Of a stretch of 64,000 nucleotides of DNA, positions 35,637 to 45,480 are shown one piece after another. Within the stretch, counting starts at the first letter, position 1; every line of letters starts with the position of its first letter. The DNA is taken from positions 18,935 through 82,934 of the forward strand of contig JAZQEH010000028.1 of assembly GCA_045538895.1 (NCBI GenBank). Reading direction: 5' to 3'. Source of the DNA: UMGS902 sp045538895. GTDB taxonomy: Bacteria > Bacillota > Clostridia > Oscillospirales > CAG-272. The translations under genes and the position numbers were made by a program. The notes beneath the pieces are model-generated. The model saw only the letters and a list, made by a program, of their open reading frames with translations, made no database searches and was not told where the DNA came from.

Positions 35637-37026
35637 TCTTAGCCAGCCTCCTTTCCAGAATAGCCACGCACTTGGAAAGCCCGAGTACCACAACGAGGTA
35701 AATCAAAGCTACCGCAATAAGAGGCATAAAGTTACTGTATGTAATTGAACGTATCTTGATGCCGCCGAGAGTGAGGTCGGCAACGCCGATATAGAATGCA
35801 ACAGAGGATTCCTTAAGCAATGTGATAAACTCGTTTGCAAGTGACGGAAGCACCGCCTTGAACGCCTGCGGAATGATGATATACCACATTGTCTGAACGT
35901 AGTTAAAGCCAAGGCTTCTGCCCGCCTCGGTCTGTCCCTCGTCAATGGACATGATACCGCCACGCACGATTTCGGATACGTATGCACCCGAATTGAGTCC
36001 GAAGCAGATCACGGCTGCGGTAAACTTTTCAACACCCATCGGAAGCAGAACTACAAAGTACATTATAAGAAGCTGCACCATAATAGGTGTGCCACGCATA
36101 ATAGCAAGATATACCTTGCATATGCCGGAGAGAATACCGATTTTGCCTGTCTTCTGATTAACGCAACGAATTACCGCAACAACAAAACCTATTGCAATAC
36201 CGAGAAGCACTGCAAACGCTGTGATTTTAAGCGTTGTAAACAAGCCGTTTACAAGATACATGTACTGATTATTTACAACAAAGTTACGGTGAAAATCGTA
36301 CTTCAGCGTATTCCAGAGTTTTTCAATCGGTACACTTGTATCAGGCTTTGTACTGTCATAATTCTTAAGCGCTATATAATCGTTAATACCTGTTCTTAAA
36401 GTATTGTAGTTGGAAATATCAATAGTTTCGCCGTTATAGTTAACGGTTTTTGTATTTGTAATAAGTTCCTTTGCACTTAAAAGCCCGCCGAAAACGGTGT
36501 CGACAAGCTCGTCACTGAGATACGGCTCAAATACACCGGGGGTAGTTTCGTAAAGCTCGATAACTACTTCACCGCTTAACGGTGCAGTCGCAAGCAAATC
36601 CTCTTCAACAAGTTTTGCTACGTGAAGCTTGATTTTGGTTGCATTGGTCTTTTTACCGCTTTCGCTATTGTCAAGATAGAATTTATATACGCTTTCGAGA
36701 TATTTATCAAGATTGTTTTCAAATGCCGATTTGATATCCAGAGTCTTATAAGTACATTCGAGCGTGATGCTCTTATCCATGCCGTAAGACAGATCCGTAA
36801 CTGTGACCTCGGTATTTGCAGCAACATACTGCGCACCTGTTGAAACGTTACCGGGAAGCCCTGCAATAGTATCATCCACGATTATTTGAGCATCAGCAAT
36901 GGAAATCTTAGTGTCAATTCTATTATTAAGCTTTTGAACAAAGTAAATACCGAATACTATGGCAACTGTCAAAGCAACACAAATAAGTGCCGCCAGCAGC
37001 CCTTTAAACTTTTTCTTTTTCTTCAT
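35623..37026 (-). CDS. Polar amino acid ABC permease with large N-terminal extracytoplasmic domain
   Basis: 467 residues. The C-terminal 210 residues are a normal HisM/GlnP-type permease ([24 protein letters not shown] loop [35 protein letters not shown]). Before it lies one membrane helix (about 10-31) and about 220 extra residues predicted outside the membrane, with no sequence resembling a periplasmic amino-acid-binding protein. Normal permeases of this class are about 215-230 residues. The extra part may contact the separate binding lipoprotein or the wall (inference). Confidence 0.85.
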   Translation of the reverse strand: MKKKKKFKGLLAALICVALTVAIVFGIYFVQKLNNRIDTKISIADAQIIVDDTIAGLPGNVSTGAQYVAANTEVTVTDLSYGMDKSITLECTYKTLDIKSAFENNLDKYLESVYKFYLDNSESGKKTNATKIKLHVAKLVEEDLLATAPLSGEVVIELYETTPGVFEPYLSDELVDTVFGGLLSAKELITNTKTVNYNGETIDISNYNTLRTGINDYIALKNYDSTKPDTSVPIEKLWNTLKYDFHRNFVVNNQYMYLVNGLFTTLKITAFAVLLGIAIGFVVAVIRCVNQKTGKIGILSGICKVYLAIMRGTPIMVQLLIMYFVVLLPMGVEKFTAAVICFGLNSGAYVSEIVRGGIMSIDEGQTEAGRSLGFNYVQTMWYIIIPQAFKAVLPSLANEFITLLKESSVAFYIGVADLTLGGIKIRSITYSNFMPLIAVALIYLVVVLGLSKCVAILERRLAKSDKR

Positions 37027-37041
37027 CTTTTCTCCATATTA

Positions 37042-37070
37042 CAAACGGGAATGTCAAGCATTCCCGTTTG
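37042..37070 (-). terminator. Intercistronic hairpin between binding protein and permease genes
   Basis: 12-bp perfect stem CAAACGGGAATG/CATTCCCGTTTG, loop of five, no T-run; probably sets a higher level of the binding protein by partial termination or 3' protection. Confidence 0.75.
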
Positions 37071-37092
37071 ATTATGTACTTGTAAGTCTTAA

Positions 37093-37926
37093 TTACTTGA
37101 TGTACTTTGCAACGATAGCATCAATAGTGCCATCAGCGGTAAGCTCATCAATAGCAACGTTGAGCTTGTCAAGAAGCTCGGTGTTTTCCTTAGCAACGCA
37201 GATTGCATAGTCTTCATCAGCATATGCAGTGTCGAGAAGCTTAAGGCCGGCATTTTCGTTAACGAGTGCCTTTGCAGGCTCATTGTCGATAATTACGCAG
37301 TCAACGTCGCCGCCAACAAGACCGAGAACAGCCTCGTTACCGTTGGAGTAACGAACAACGTTTGCATCGCCGAAGTCATCGGTGGAGTAGATGTCACCGG
37401 TGGTTGCAAGCTGAACGCCTACCTTGTAGTTTGCACCGTCTGCATAGAGGTCATCTACAGTAGCGATAGCGGAGCCTTCCTTAACGATGATGGACTGAAC
37501 ACCGTTTGCATAGCTGGAGGTGAAGTTGATGCTCTGAAGACGCTCTTCGGTAACGGTCATACCAGCCATACCGAAGTCAGCTTCGCCTGCCTGAACTGCA
37601 GCGATGATGGAGCTGAACTCCATATCGGAGATAACAAGCTTCATGCCAAGCTTTGCAGCGATAGCTTCTGCGATTTCAGCATCGATACCGATGATCTTGT
37701 CACCCTCATAGTACTCGTAGGGCTGGAAGTATGCATTGGTAGCCATAACGAGAACCTGCTCTTCAGCGGGCTCGGTTTCTGCTGCGGTGGTTTCTGCTGC
37801 AGTAGTGTTAACTGCTTCTTTGTTTTCAGCAGTGGTGTCTGCTGTGGTTTCTGCAACGTCGCCGCAAGCTGCGAAGCAGCATACAAGCATCATGGTTGCA
37901 AGAAGAACGGATAAAAACTTTTTCAT
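37093..37926 (-). CDS. Polar amino acid ABC transporter substrate-binding lipoprotein
   Basis: 277 residues. Lipobox FAAC (Cys21), Thr/Glu-rich linker, then a family 3 binding fold: ATNAYFQPYEYYEGDKIIGIDAEIAEAIA, DFGMAGMTVTEERLQSINFTSSYA, and GGDVDCVIIDNEPAKALV. Binds a polar amino acid such as glutamine or an acidic/basic amino acid; specificity not readable. Strong promoter and hairpin fit the usual excess of binding protein. Confidence 0.92.
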   Translation of the reverse strand: MKKFLSVLLATMMLVCCFAACGDVAETTADTTAENKEAVNTTAAETTAAETEPAEEQVLVMATNAYFQPYEYYEGDKIIGIDAEIAEAIAAKLGMKLVISDMEFSSIIAAVQAGEADFGMAGMTVTEERLQSINFTSSYANGVQSIIVKEGSAIATVDDLYADGANYKVGVQLATTGDIYSTDDFGDANVVRYSNGNEAVLGLVGGDVDCVIIDNEPAKALVNENAGLKLLDTAYADEDYAICVAKENTELLDKLNVAIDELTADGTIDAIVAKYIK

Positions 37927-37969
37927 GATAAATTCCTCTTTCTAAAGATTAAATTTTACATCGGGATTG

Positions 37970-37998
37970 ATTATACACCCCTAATGTCACAATGTCAA
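37970..37998 (-). promoter_or_regulatory. Consensus promoter of the amino-acid ABC operon
   Basis: Minus strand TTGACA (37998-37993), 17 bases, TATAAT (37975-37970): full match to the sigma-A consensus. Confidence 0.9.
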
Positions 37999-38049
37999 TA
38001 CTTTTTCTCCATTAAATTTATATATATGCAAAAACATAGCATAAATATA

Positions 38050-38075
38050 AAAACCGCCTGTAAAGAGGCGGTTTT
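38050..38075 (-). terminator. Terminator of the GH43-like gene
   Basis: Stem AAAACCGCC/GGCGGTTTT, 8-base loop, then TTTTTATATTT on the minus strand. Confidence 0.9.
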
Positions 38076-38081
38076 GAATTT

Positions 38082-38987
38082 TTATCTTTCTGCGGTAATA
38101 ATACCGTCTTTTACGTTGAGTTTACAGATACGGGCGGTACGACGCTCGGTATATCCGCTTTCAACAGCACCGAGAACGTCTCTGCCGTGGTAAATTGCAT
38201 AATACTGACCGTCAAGCTTGATAACGCTATGGTGGCCTACGCCCTCTTCCACGTCATTTTTAATCATAACGGGATCGAACTTACCGTCAAGCGTATGCTT
38301 TACAAAATCAACTTTAGTAAGGTCTTCTTCTGTGGATTTTGCCGCCGCATAACCGATATGGTACGTATCATTCTCGTAGCATGCTCCGCTGAACATTACA
38401 TACTGCCACTCGCCTTCTCTGAACCAGAAAGGCCCCTCAATGGTATGCCAATCCTTACCGTCACCAAAGCGGTTACGCTTGAAAATCTCCTCGTCGTATG
38501 TAGGGACTATAACCTCTTTACGTATTCCTGCAGGAGTCATGGGGTCAATAAGCTTGTCAACAAACACTCTTGTACCGATACGGTCGGTTTCAGTATTATC
38601 CTCGGCATACCAAAGGAAAAGTCCTGCGCCTGTTTGTACAACGTGAGCATCTATTGTAAAACGATCAAAGAGACACTTGGTTTCGGTAAAAGGACCGAGC
38701 GGTGAAGAACCTACCGCAACGTGCAAAAACTGGAAGCAATCTTTATTCTGGCACGAGAAATAGAGATAATACTTGCCGTCAAGCTTGATAATACATGGAG
38801 CCCAATACTGAACCCATCCGTCAACCTTGCAAATAACGCCCTCGGATTTCCACTCGCCGAAAATATCATCAGCCGAATATGCCTGAACACCGCTATTTGC
38901 AGTAGCGTAGATATAATACTTGCCGCCGTCCTCAAAAATAAACGGGTCCGGCTGCGACAAATTAGGCTTATCAATTATGAGTTTCAT
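38082..38987 (-). CDS. Glycoside hydrolase family 43-like protein
   Basis: 301 residues, intracellular (no signal peptide). Five-bladed beta-propeller pattern with the three acidic residues of the GH43/GH117 clan in place: Asp14 in QPDPFIF, Asp113 in FTIDAHVV and Glu184 in TIEGPFWF. Late motif VGHHSVIKLDGQYYAIYHGR is also typical. Likely an arabinofuranosidase/xylosidase or related exo-enzyme acting on imported oligosaccharides; exact substrate unknown. Start at 38987 chosen for AAGGAG; own strong promoter. Confidence 0.88.
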   Translation of the reverse strand: MKLIIDKPNLSQPDPFIFEDGGKYYIYATANSGVQAYSADDIFGEWKSEGVICKVDGWVQYWAPCIIKLDGKYYLYFSCQNKDCFQFLHVAVGSSPLGPFTETKCLFDRFTIDAHVVQTGAGLFLWYAEDNTETDRIGTRVFVDKLIDPMTPAGIRKEVIVPTYDEEIFKRNRFGDGKDWHTIEGPFWFREGEWQYVMFSGACYENDTYHIGYAAAKSTEEDLTKVDFVKHTLDGKFDPVMIKNDVEEGVGHHSVIKLDGQYYAIYHGRDVLGAVESGYTERRTARICKLNVKDGIITAER

Positions 38988-39023
38988 AACGTCACTCCTT
39001 ACAAACACATATTATTACACATT

Positions 39024-39052
39024 ATTATACTAAAAAAAACGATACTTGTCAA
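39024..39052 (-). promoter_or_regulatory. Consensus promoter of the GH43-like gene
   Basis: Minus strand TTGACA (39052-39047), 17 bases, TATAAT (39029-39024). Confidence 0.9.
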
Positions 39053-39106
39053 TGCAGTGAATATATGTAAAAGAAGTTGTATTGTGTAAAAAGTATCACC
39101 TTTTCA

Positions 39107-39135
39107 TTGACATGGGCTTTTTTTTACCTTAAAAT
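39107..39135 (+). promoter_or_regulatory. Promoter of the radical SAM gene, placed for leaderless transcription
   Basis: TTGACA (39107-39112), 17 bases, TAAAAT (39130-39135). The ATG begins at 39142, exactly where transcription should start, and no ribosome site exists upstream. Confidence 0.75.
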
Positions 39136-39141
39136 AGACCT

Positions 39142-39981
39142 ATGAAACGTTTTTATAAGATTTATCTCGAAATATCAAATGTATGCAATTTGCATTGCTC
39201 ATTCTGCCCCGGTACAAAACGCAAACCAAAGATTATGAGTGAGGGTGAATTTGCATTTATTCTGCCGCGCATTAAGCCATACACCGATTATCTGTACTTT
39301 CATCTCATGGGTGAGCCGCTCTGCCATCCGTTGCTCGAAAGTTTTTTAAGCATTGCAGAAAAACACGGCTTCAAGGTGATACTGACAACCAACGGCACCC
39401 TCCTCAAAGAGAGAAAAAAGCTTCTGCTTAATTCTGCCGCTTTGCATAAAGTTAACATTTCGCTTCATGCGTTTGAGGCAAACGACCTTGCTATGCCGTT
39501 TTCGGAATATCTTGACGGCTGTTTTGAATTTGGAAAGGAAGCAGAGGGGAAAAAGCTTACCGTATACCGTCTGTGGAACGGCGGCGGTGCCAATGCGAAA
39601 AACGGTGAAATAACAGCCGCTATTGAAAAGCACTTTCCAAAGCCGTGGAAAGCAAGCCGAGGTAGCGAAAGAATCGGTGACAAAGTTTTCCTTGAATACG
39701 GTGAAAAGTTTGACTGGCCAAGCCTTGATGCCACCGACGGTGGCGAAAAAATGTTTTGCTACGGGCTACGTGACCAGATTGGTATTCTCGCTGACGGGCG
39801 CGTTGTACCCTGCTGCCTTGACCATGACGGCAACATCACCCTTGGAAACATTTTTGAAGAAGATTTGGAAACAATAATCAATTCCCCGCGTGCTAAAGCT
39901 ATTCTTGACGGCTTCAGTTGCGGTAAAGCAACCGAGGAGTTATGCCGCAAGTGCGGATATGCGCATGCGAGATTTAAATAG
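39142..39981 (+). CDS. Radical SAM/SPASM-type protein
   Basis: 279 residues. Radical SAM signature C-x3-C-x2-C at Cys15, Cys19, Cys22 (SNVCNLHCSFCPG), GEP-type motif LMGEPLCHP, and LTTNGTLLK. The C-terminus has a SPASM-like auxiliary cluster region: CYGLRDQIGILADGRVVPCCLDHDGNITLGNIF and LCRKCGYAHARF. Shorter than peptide-modifying anaerobic SPASM enzymes; substrate unknown. No precursor peptide gene is visible nearby. Its start has no ribosome site; see the promoter at 39107. Confidence 0.88.
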   Translation: MKRFYKIYLEISNVCNLHCSFCPGTKRKPKIMSEGEFAFILPRIKPYTDYLYFHLMGEPLCHPLLESFLSIAEKHGFKVILTTNGTLLKERKKLLLNSAALHKVNISLHAFEANDLAMPFSEYLDGCFEFGKEAEGKKLTVYRLWNGGGANAKNGEITAAIEKHFPKPWKASRGSERIGDKVFLEYGEKFDWPSLDATDGGEKMFCYGLRDQIGILADGRVVPCCLDHDGNITLGNIFEEDLETIINSPRAKAILDGFSCGKATEELCRKCGYAHARFK

Positions 39982-39998
39982 ATGCAAATTAATAATTG

Positions 39999-40132
39999 TC
40001 AGAACCTTTTAAGGAAAGGTTCCGACACCTCCAAACCTTTTTTAAAAAAGGTTATTGTGTAGCCATGGCTGAATTTATATTTTTTACAGTTTTTCTTTGG
40101 TTCTTTCTTCGTGGAGAAAGAACGCCTTCGTT
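39999..40132. repeat. Dispersed intergenic repeat, family 1, copy B
   Basis: Inverted relative to copy A at 13441-13575. The same end (GGTTCTG) faces the 3' end of the neighbouring gene in both copies, and the hairpin GTTCTTTCT/GAAGAAAGAAC is kept by sequence changes on both arms. Confidence 0.8.
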
Positions 40133-40147
40133 TCTCCCATAAACAAC

Positions 40148-40187
40148 ACAAAGCCTTGCAAATCCTTTTGGATTTGCAAGGCTTTGT
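40148..40187 (-). terminator. Terminator of the beta-repeat/SLH/ADP-ribosylglycohydrolase-like gene
   Basis: 18-bp perfect stem (40148-40165 with 40170-40187), loop of four, TGTTGTTTAT downstream on the minus strand. Confidence 0.9.
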
Positions 40188-40192
40188 TTATT

Positions 40193-43100
40193 TTACCATC
40201 TGTCGGTAATTGTTACGATTTCTGCGGAGATAAGCTTGAGTGCGTTTGCTCCGATATCGAAGGTAACAGTCGTTGCATTACCCTTAAGCGGAATCGGAAT
40301 ATACGTTGCATCAACTGCATTTGCATACACTGTATCGCCGGTCTTGTAGAAAGGAATGGTTGCATAGGTCTCACCGTTCCATGTCATGGGAACGTCAACC
40401 GTACGTGCAACGGGATTTGCGAAATACACCTTGAGGTATGTTTCTTTACCTGTTGATTCCTTTGCACTGCCGCTGATAGATGCAGTAATAATATTACTGT
40501 CACCGGAGAGAGTAACCTTTGGTGACTCAACCTTTTCCTCTGCACGGACAACAACTATGTCATCAAGGCATGCGTATTTGAACTCGCTCGTGCCTGCTGC
40601 TACAGACATACCTATTTCCATGGTGGGAGCGGTTGCAGTGAAAATAAACGTGCGGAGTACATAGAAGTCGGGGGAATTAACGGTAACAAAAGGATATGCG
40701 GTTGCACCCACTTCTCTTGCAAAGAGGTGTGCGGTGGTCTTTGTGCTTGCATTGATGTATGCAGTAACCTTGTACTGTGCACCGACGGTAAGACCGTTTA
40801 CAGTTGTGTAAACGCTGTTTTCATCAGATGCGGAGCCGTTAACCTGTGCCGCATATTTACCTGTGTAGAAGTTCTTGCTTACTGCTGCGTTACCCTTTGC
40901 AGTGAATATACCGAGAGTACCGCTTTCAAAATCTTCACCGATAACAGACTTTGCCTCGTAAACACGGTACTTGGGAATGTAATAATTATTACCCATTATG
41001 TAGCCGCCATTTTCGACGAGAATCTTTTCAAAGTTTGCCTGATACATCTTTACGATATCGGTAATAAGAATACGCTTGGGGAGATTTTCTGCGTGCATCC
41101 AGTACTGCGACTTGTCAGCAAGTTCGGGAAGAATATCGTTTACAATAACACCCTTACCGTCCTGATAAATCATTTCGTTGATAATGGGCTTTGCATTATC
41201 TTCGAGATTTTCCCATCCCTGCATTACGCCGATAATACCAAGGGCACTTGCTGCAGCACTTTCGCCGCCGTGACCTGCAAGACCGATAATCTTACATGTT
41301 TCCTCATAACCGCCGTTTGCATAAAGAAGTGCAAGCGTCATGATAGGACCGTTAATGGAGTTTTCGCTCATGCGTTCACGGTTGTAATGTTCACGGAGGA
41401 GTTTAGAGTCTGCCTCAATTACGGACTTGCGCCAATCATCGGGATACTTTGCAAAAAGCTTGAAGCATTCGTCAATGAGCTTGTACTCATAAGAATCTGC
41501 GGGGAGCATGCTCTGTGCCTTGCGGATAAGCGTGGGGATATCCTTTTCAAAATATGCCATTGCATACATTGCAGAGAGATACTTTGCCCACGGAGTTGCA
41601 TCCGAGTCTGCTACGTTGCTACTGAACATTGCGGTAAGGTCAAACGCAACGTTAGGCATGCCGGCTGCATCCATACCGAGGGTTTCGTTTTCAATAATAG
41701 GCTCGCCGATGGTTGAATAAAGGTTGCCGAACTCTGCAGTGCCGGTAAAGGGGGGCATGTAGCCGAGGTGTGCGGAAAGGCCGTATGCACCGGTTGAACG
41801 GTGACCGCCGCCCATATCCCACTGATTGTAGCCAACCCATGCATTCTGGATAGCGTCAGAGGTTACAATGCCGTACTTTGCATAGGAATCACGGATAACG
41901 TACTGATTGAGAATATCAATGGAATAGTCATCGTCAGTCCATACTTCCCAGAGCTTTGTTTCTTCATTGAAAAGAAGATGGTCGGCATGCTTGTTGTTTT
42001 CGTTAGGCTCGGCATAGGGGCCTTTGAGCAAGCCCGCATACCACTCGTCGGGAAGTGCTACCATGGGAACACCGTTTTTATAAACGTGCTCGTAGCCGGT
42101 AAGTACGCCTACAAGATTTGCCATAAAGCCGGAGAGAGTTTTGTCATAATACTCACTCTTGGTTATAATGTTAAAACCTGTGGGGTCTGCGGGAACGTCA
42201 GGGTTTACCGTTTCATCGGGGAGTTGCGGCATGTCGGGCTGAGGCTTTACTGCGGAAAAGGCTGCCGAAGCAGCCTTGTCAAGAGAGTCAGAAGCGAATA
42301 CACCTGCATTAATCAGGTTTGTGGCAACAAGATTGCCGTCTTTTGCGGTGGAATACAGCGTATTGAAGAAGATTTCAAACGCAGCACCGCGGTTAAAGCT
42401 TGCAGCTGCAGAAGCAGTTGCAGTCATGCCAATCTTATTTGCAAGTGTGAAAGGATTGTTCCATACGAACTCGCCTGCTTTATCGCTGTAACCGATTGCA
42501 CGGAGCAAAAGTGTAAGTGTCTGTGCTTCGTCAACCTTGCCGTTGGGGTCGAAGGTTGTAGCACTTCTACCGCTTGTAATGCCGTTAGCATACGCATAAC
42601 CGATGTAGTTACTTGCCCAAGCAGGAACGTCGGTAAAGGGATGCGGGAAGTTGCCTGCCTTAACCTCTGCTTCCTTACCGAGGAAACGGATAACCTGTAC
42701 TACAGATTCTGCACGGGTAAGGCTACCCTCTTCATCAAAGTTAATGCTGCCGTCCTTGTTTGTGCCCTTGCCGGCAAGAAGACCGAGTTGATTGAGGAAA
42801 ACCGCACTCTTGTATCCGCCGGAAATAGCAGGCTTTGTAAATGCAGGAGCCACGGGAGGCTCTTCCTCTTCTTTATACTTTTCAACGTTGTCAAAAATAG
42901 AAGCGATTGACGAGAAATTGGAGCGGCGCTCTATCTTCTCGGAAACAACAAGTGTGGTTTCACCCTCAAAAGTAAGCTTCTTTGCAGGTGTATAACGGCA
43001 ATCCCATTCTACGATGTCACCGAAAGTACCTGAAAGCCAAGTGAGAGAGATTGCACCAACGGTAACATTAGCGGTGCCACCGTAGAATGTGTTGACGTGT

Positions 43101-43858
43101 GCATTGTCGGTAACGGTAATATTTACGTCACCGAGAACAGAGCCGTCGCCGTCAGAGGTACAGTGAAGTGTACCGATTTCAGCATTGCCGCCGATATGGA
43201 TGTTTGCAGTACCTGTAAACGTGCCCTCAAACTCACGGTTAAAAGCAACGATGTAATACTTGCTACCAGAAAGAACAGTGATATTTATGTCCTTGTCATC
43301 GAAAAGCGGAGGATTGTTAACGCTGTTCTGATAACCGCCGATAATAGCGATACTTGTCTTTACCTTGCTGCCGGTAAGACCTTCACCGGTAATGGTAATG
43401 CCCTCGCCCATAGTAAGAGGATTGTGATTTGCTACAACAAGCCATCTTTTGCCCGTTGCATTGAGATTGATGTTTTCAAAGGTGGTAGGACCGTTACAAA
43501 CAAAGTGACCGGATGCACCGATATTGATGCAGGCGCCTGCGGTCTGGCGGTAGTCAACACCGTCGAAAACGCTGGTAATTGTAACAGCACCCTTATAAGC
43601 TTCACCGTAGTTGTACATCTTTGTAAGGTCGGTAGGACCGCAAACTACGATAGTACCGCCCTCGCTAAGGTCAAGCGCCTCAAACGCATCCTGCCACGTG
43701 CCTACAGGATCGTCGGCTCTTGCACCGCTACCGTACGCACCACCGCTAAGGTAAACCTCAGAATAGTACTCTGCGGCGTTTGCTACGCTTGCAAATGCAA
43801 AAAGCATAAGCACAGTAACCGTTAAGCATGTAAGGATCTTAAAGAACTGTTTTTTCAT
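40193..43858 (-). CDS. Surface protein: beta-repeat module, SLH domains, ADP-ribosylglycohydrolase-like domain, sandwich domain
   Basis: 1221 residues with signal peptide (ILTCLTVTVLMLFAFASVANA). Residues about 30-330 are one copy of the beta-repeat module also found in the proteins at 2763 and 9779 (EVYLSGGAYGSGARADDP, GGTIVVCGPTDL, TSVFDGVDYRQT). Residues about 336-510 hold two to three SLH modules (FTDVPAWASNYIGYAYANGITSGRSATTFDPNG). Residues about 566-955 resemble the ADP-ribosylglycohydrolase fold: FMANLVGVLTGYEHV, WTDDDYSID, and GHGGESAAASALGIIGVMQGW, where the canonical second metal motif GGDTDT reads GGESAA. Residues about 980-1100 are a beta-sandwich of carbohydrate-binding type. Probably held on the wall by SLH; activity uncertain. 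It follows the solute-binding lipoprotein gene by 26 bases. Confidence 0.8.
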   Translation of the reverse strand: MKKQFFKILTCLTVTVLMLFAFASVANAAEYYSEVYLSGGAYGSGARADDPVGTWQDAFEALDLSEGGTIVVCGPTDLTKMYNYGEAYKGAVTITSVFDGVDYRQTAGACINIGASGHFVCNGPTTFENINLNATGKRWLVVANHNPLTMGEGITITGEGLTGSKVKTSIAIIGGYQNSVNNPPLFDDKDINITVLSGSKYYIVAFNREFEGTFTGTANIHIGGNAEIGTLHCTSDGDGSVLGDVNITVTDNAHVNTFYGGTANVTVGAISLTWLSGTFGDIVEWDCRYTPAKKLTFEGETTLVVSEKIERRSNFSSIASIFDNVEKYKEEEEPPVAPAFTKPAISGGYKSAVFLNQLGLLAGKGTNKDGSINFDEEGSLTRAESVVQVIRFLGKEAEVKAGNFPHPFTDVPAWASNYIGYAYANGITSGRSATTFDPNGKVDEAQTLTLLLRAIGYSDKAGEFVWNNPFTLANKIGMTATASAAASFNRGAAFEIFFNTLYSTAKDGNLVATNLINAGVFASDSLDKAASAAFSAVKPQPDMPQLPDETVNPDVPADPTGFNIITKSEYYDKTLSGFMANLVGVLTGYEHVYKNGVPMVALPDEWYAGLLKGPYAEPNENNKHADHLLFNEETKLWEVWTDDDYSIDILNQYVIRDSYAKYGIVTSDAIQNAWVGYNQWDMGGGHRSTGAYGLSAHLGYMPPFTGTAEFGNLYSTIGEPIIENETLGMDAAGMPNVAFDLTAMFSSNVADSDATPWAKYLSAMYAMAYFEKDIPTLIRKAQSMLPADSYEYKLIDECFKLFAKYPDDWRKSVIEADSKLLREHYNRERMSENSINGPIMTLALLYANGGYEETCKIIGLAGHGGESAAASALGIIGVMQGWENLEDNAKPIINEMIYQDGKGVIVNDILPELADKSQYWMHAENLPKRILITDIVKMYQANFEKILVENGGYIMGNNYYIPKYRVYEAKSVIGEDFESGTLGIFTAKGNAAVSKNFYTGKYAAQVNGSASDENSVYTTVNGLTVGAQYKVTAYINASTKTTAHLFAREVGATAYPFVTVNSPDFYVLRTFIFTATAPTMEIGMSVAAGTSEFKYACLDDIVVVRAEEKVESPKVTLSGDSNIITASISGSAKESTGKETYLKVYFANPVARTVDVPMTWNGETYATIPFYKTGDTVYANAVDATYIPIPLKGNATTVTFDIGANALKLISAEIVTITDRW

Positions 43859-43884
43859 ACAATTTCCTCTTTTCTATGTTTCTT

Positions 43885-45342
43885 TTATTTTATATTATTT
43901 GTAAACTGCTCGTTTATCTGAGAAACAAGGTTCTCGGCAGTAAGTCTGTTCTTTTCATACAATACTGAAAGCGAATTTCCTCTTTCAAGGATATAACCAA
44001 TCTCGTCCTTGTATCCGCCAACGTTGTAATAAACGCCAACGTCATAGACTCTTGTATCGAAAATCAAGTCAAGCATTGCGGAGCTTTCTGCATCACGCAC
44101 ATACTTACCCTGAAGTGTTTTTTCGTAATATGCCGCCGTAAGCCCATCCGCACCGTTCTTGGCAAGCTCCTCTACAACATATCCGCTTCGCTTTACATTA
44201 TCTACAAGCAAAGGAATACAGAGAAACTGCGAGTGCCATGCACTTACGTAGTGACCGTACTCGTCCTGATTTGTATCGTATTTCGGAAAAGGAAGAATAC
44301 CGAAGTTTGTGTCGATTTCACGGAGGAAATCGGTGTATGACAGCATGTGGAAGTAGAAAAGTGCTCTGTCATTATTGAACATAGCCACACGTTCTTCATT
44401 GGAAGCCTGGTCGCCCGAAGCACCGGTAATGTAATTGTACTTCCAGTTGAAAGTATGCGTATCATCGTCAACGATGTCAAGATATCTCGCATAGAGATTA
44501 TCGACACGCTCGTTATAAAGTGTGAGTTCTATCTTTCCGTTTTCGTTTACGGTACAAATCTTTTCACCTGCCGCCGCAAGAATAGCAAGATTGTTGTCAC
44601 GTGCAGAAAGAAGACCGAACGTATCGTTTTTATCGTATACACCGTCATTGTTGTTATCGGCACCGACCTGCTTTACCATAGAGCCGAACTTTTCAAGCGT
44701 CCAGTTGCCGCTCTTTACAAGGTCATACGGATTATCCATGCCGTAATCTTCAATCATCTCTTTATTGAAGAACAAAGCATGGGTGCTTCTGTTGTCAACA
44801 ACCGAGATGTCACCGGTAGTGTAATACATCTGGCCGTTGATTGCAAGGTCTGCCGTTGCTTTCTGGTCCCAGTGTGCCTCTTCAAGATTAATATACGGCA
44901 CAGAGTTAAGGTCCTGCAAAAAACCGTTCAAAGCAAGCATTGCAACGTCGTATGTACCGATCATTGCGGCATCGTACGTAGGTGTACCGCTTATCACGTT
45001 AGTATAGATCTTCTGAAATCCCGTACCCTGCCCCATTGCGGTGCCAAAGCCGATAAATTCATCGGTAAGAACGCTCACGCCGTATTCATTCTCGATTTTC
45101 TTGTTACGTTCGTAAATTGCAATATCAACGAGTGCTTCGGAATTTTCATCGGCTGAAAAATCGTTCCACTCCTGATTGCCCGCCACAATAAAACGGAACT
45201 CGCCGGATATATCACCGATTTGCGGCTCTAAGTCAACGGCAGAGGTTGTAACAACATCATTGGTTGATTCTGCAGTCCCGCATGAGGAAAGCAACGCACA
45301 AACCGTAAGAGAAGCCAAAGCTAACGCTAAAAACTTTCGCAT
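43885..45342 (-). CDS. Extracellular solute-binding lipoprotein (family 1), no transporter genes adjacent
   Basis: 485 residues. Lipobox LSSC (Cys21). Family 1 binding fold with GTYDVAMLALNGFLQDLNSVPYINLEEAHWDQKA, YTTGDISVVDNRSTHALFFNKEMI and a loop of calcium-binding appearance (GADNNNDGVYDKNDTFG). No permease or ATPase lies nearby; instead the surface protein at 40193 follows directly, suggesting a shared role in capturing or presenting a glycan breakdown product (inference). Confidence 0.82.
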   Translation of the reverse strand: MRKFLALALASLTVCALLSSCGTAESTNDVVTTSAVDLEPQIGDISGEFRFIVAGNQEWNDFSADENSEALVDIAIYERNKKIENEYGVSVLTDEFIGFGTAMGQGTGFQKIYTNVISGTPTYDAAMIGTYDVAMLALNGFLQDLNSVPYINLEEAHWDQKATADLAINGQMYYTTGDISVVDNRSTHALFFNKEMIEDYGMDNPYDLVKSGNWTLEKFGSMVKQVGADNNNDGVYDKNDTFGLLSARDNNLAILAAAGEKICTVNENGKIELTLYNERVDNLYARYLDIVDDDTHTFNWKYNYITGASGDQASNEERVAMFNNDRALFYFHMLSYTDFLREIDTNFGILPFPKYDTNQDEYGHYVSAWHSQFLCIPLLVDNVKRSGYVVEELAKNGADGLTAAYYEKTLQGKYVRDAESSAMLDLIFDTRVYDVGVYYNVGGYKDEIGYILERGNSLSVLYEKNRLTAENLVSQINEQFTNNIK

Positions 45343-45480
45343 TCAAATACCTTTATCCGCAGTCTGGATTTGCAAGAAGCATACTGCTATGCTTTTATAG
45401 TATCACAACAGCAACAGTTCATTCAACAAAGGGGTTTTAAAAAACAAATTTTTGATAGAAATATTGTGATTTTTGTAATG

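Noticed and set aside
41801..42910. 369-codon open frame on the plus strand
   Set aside because: It lies antisense to the 1221-residue surface protein, has cysteine-rich nonsense composition and no ribosome site.
45376..45397. Hairpin AAGCATA/TATGCTT before the solute-binding gene
   Set aside because: Only 7 bp with four-base loop and on the wrong strand for a terminator of the neighbouring gene; too weak to call.
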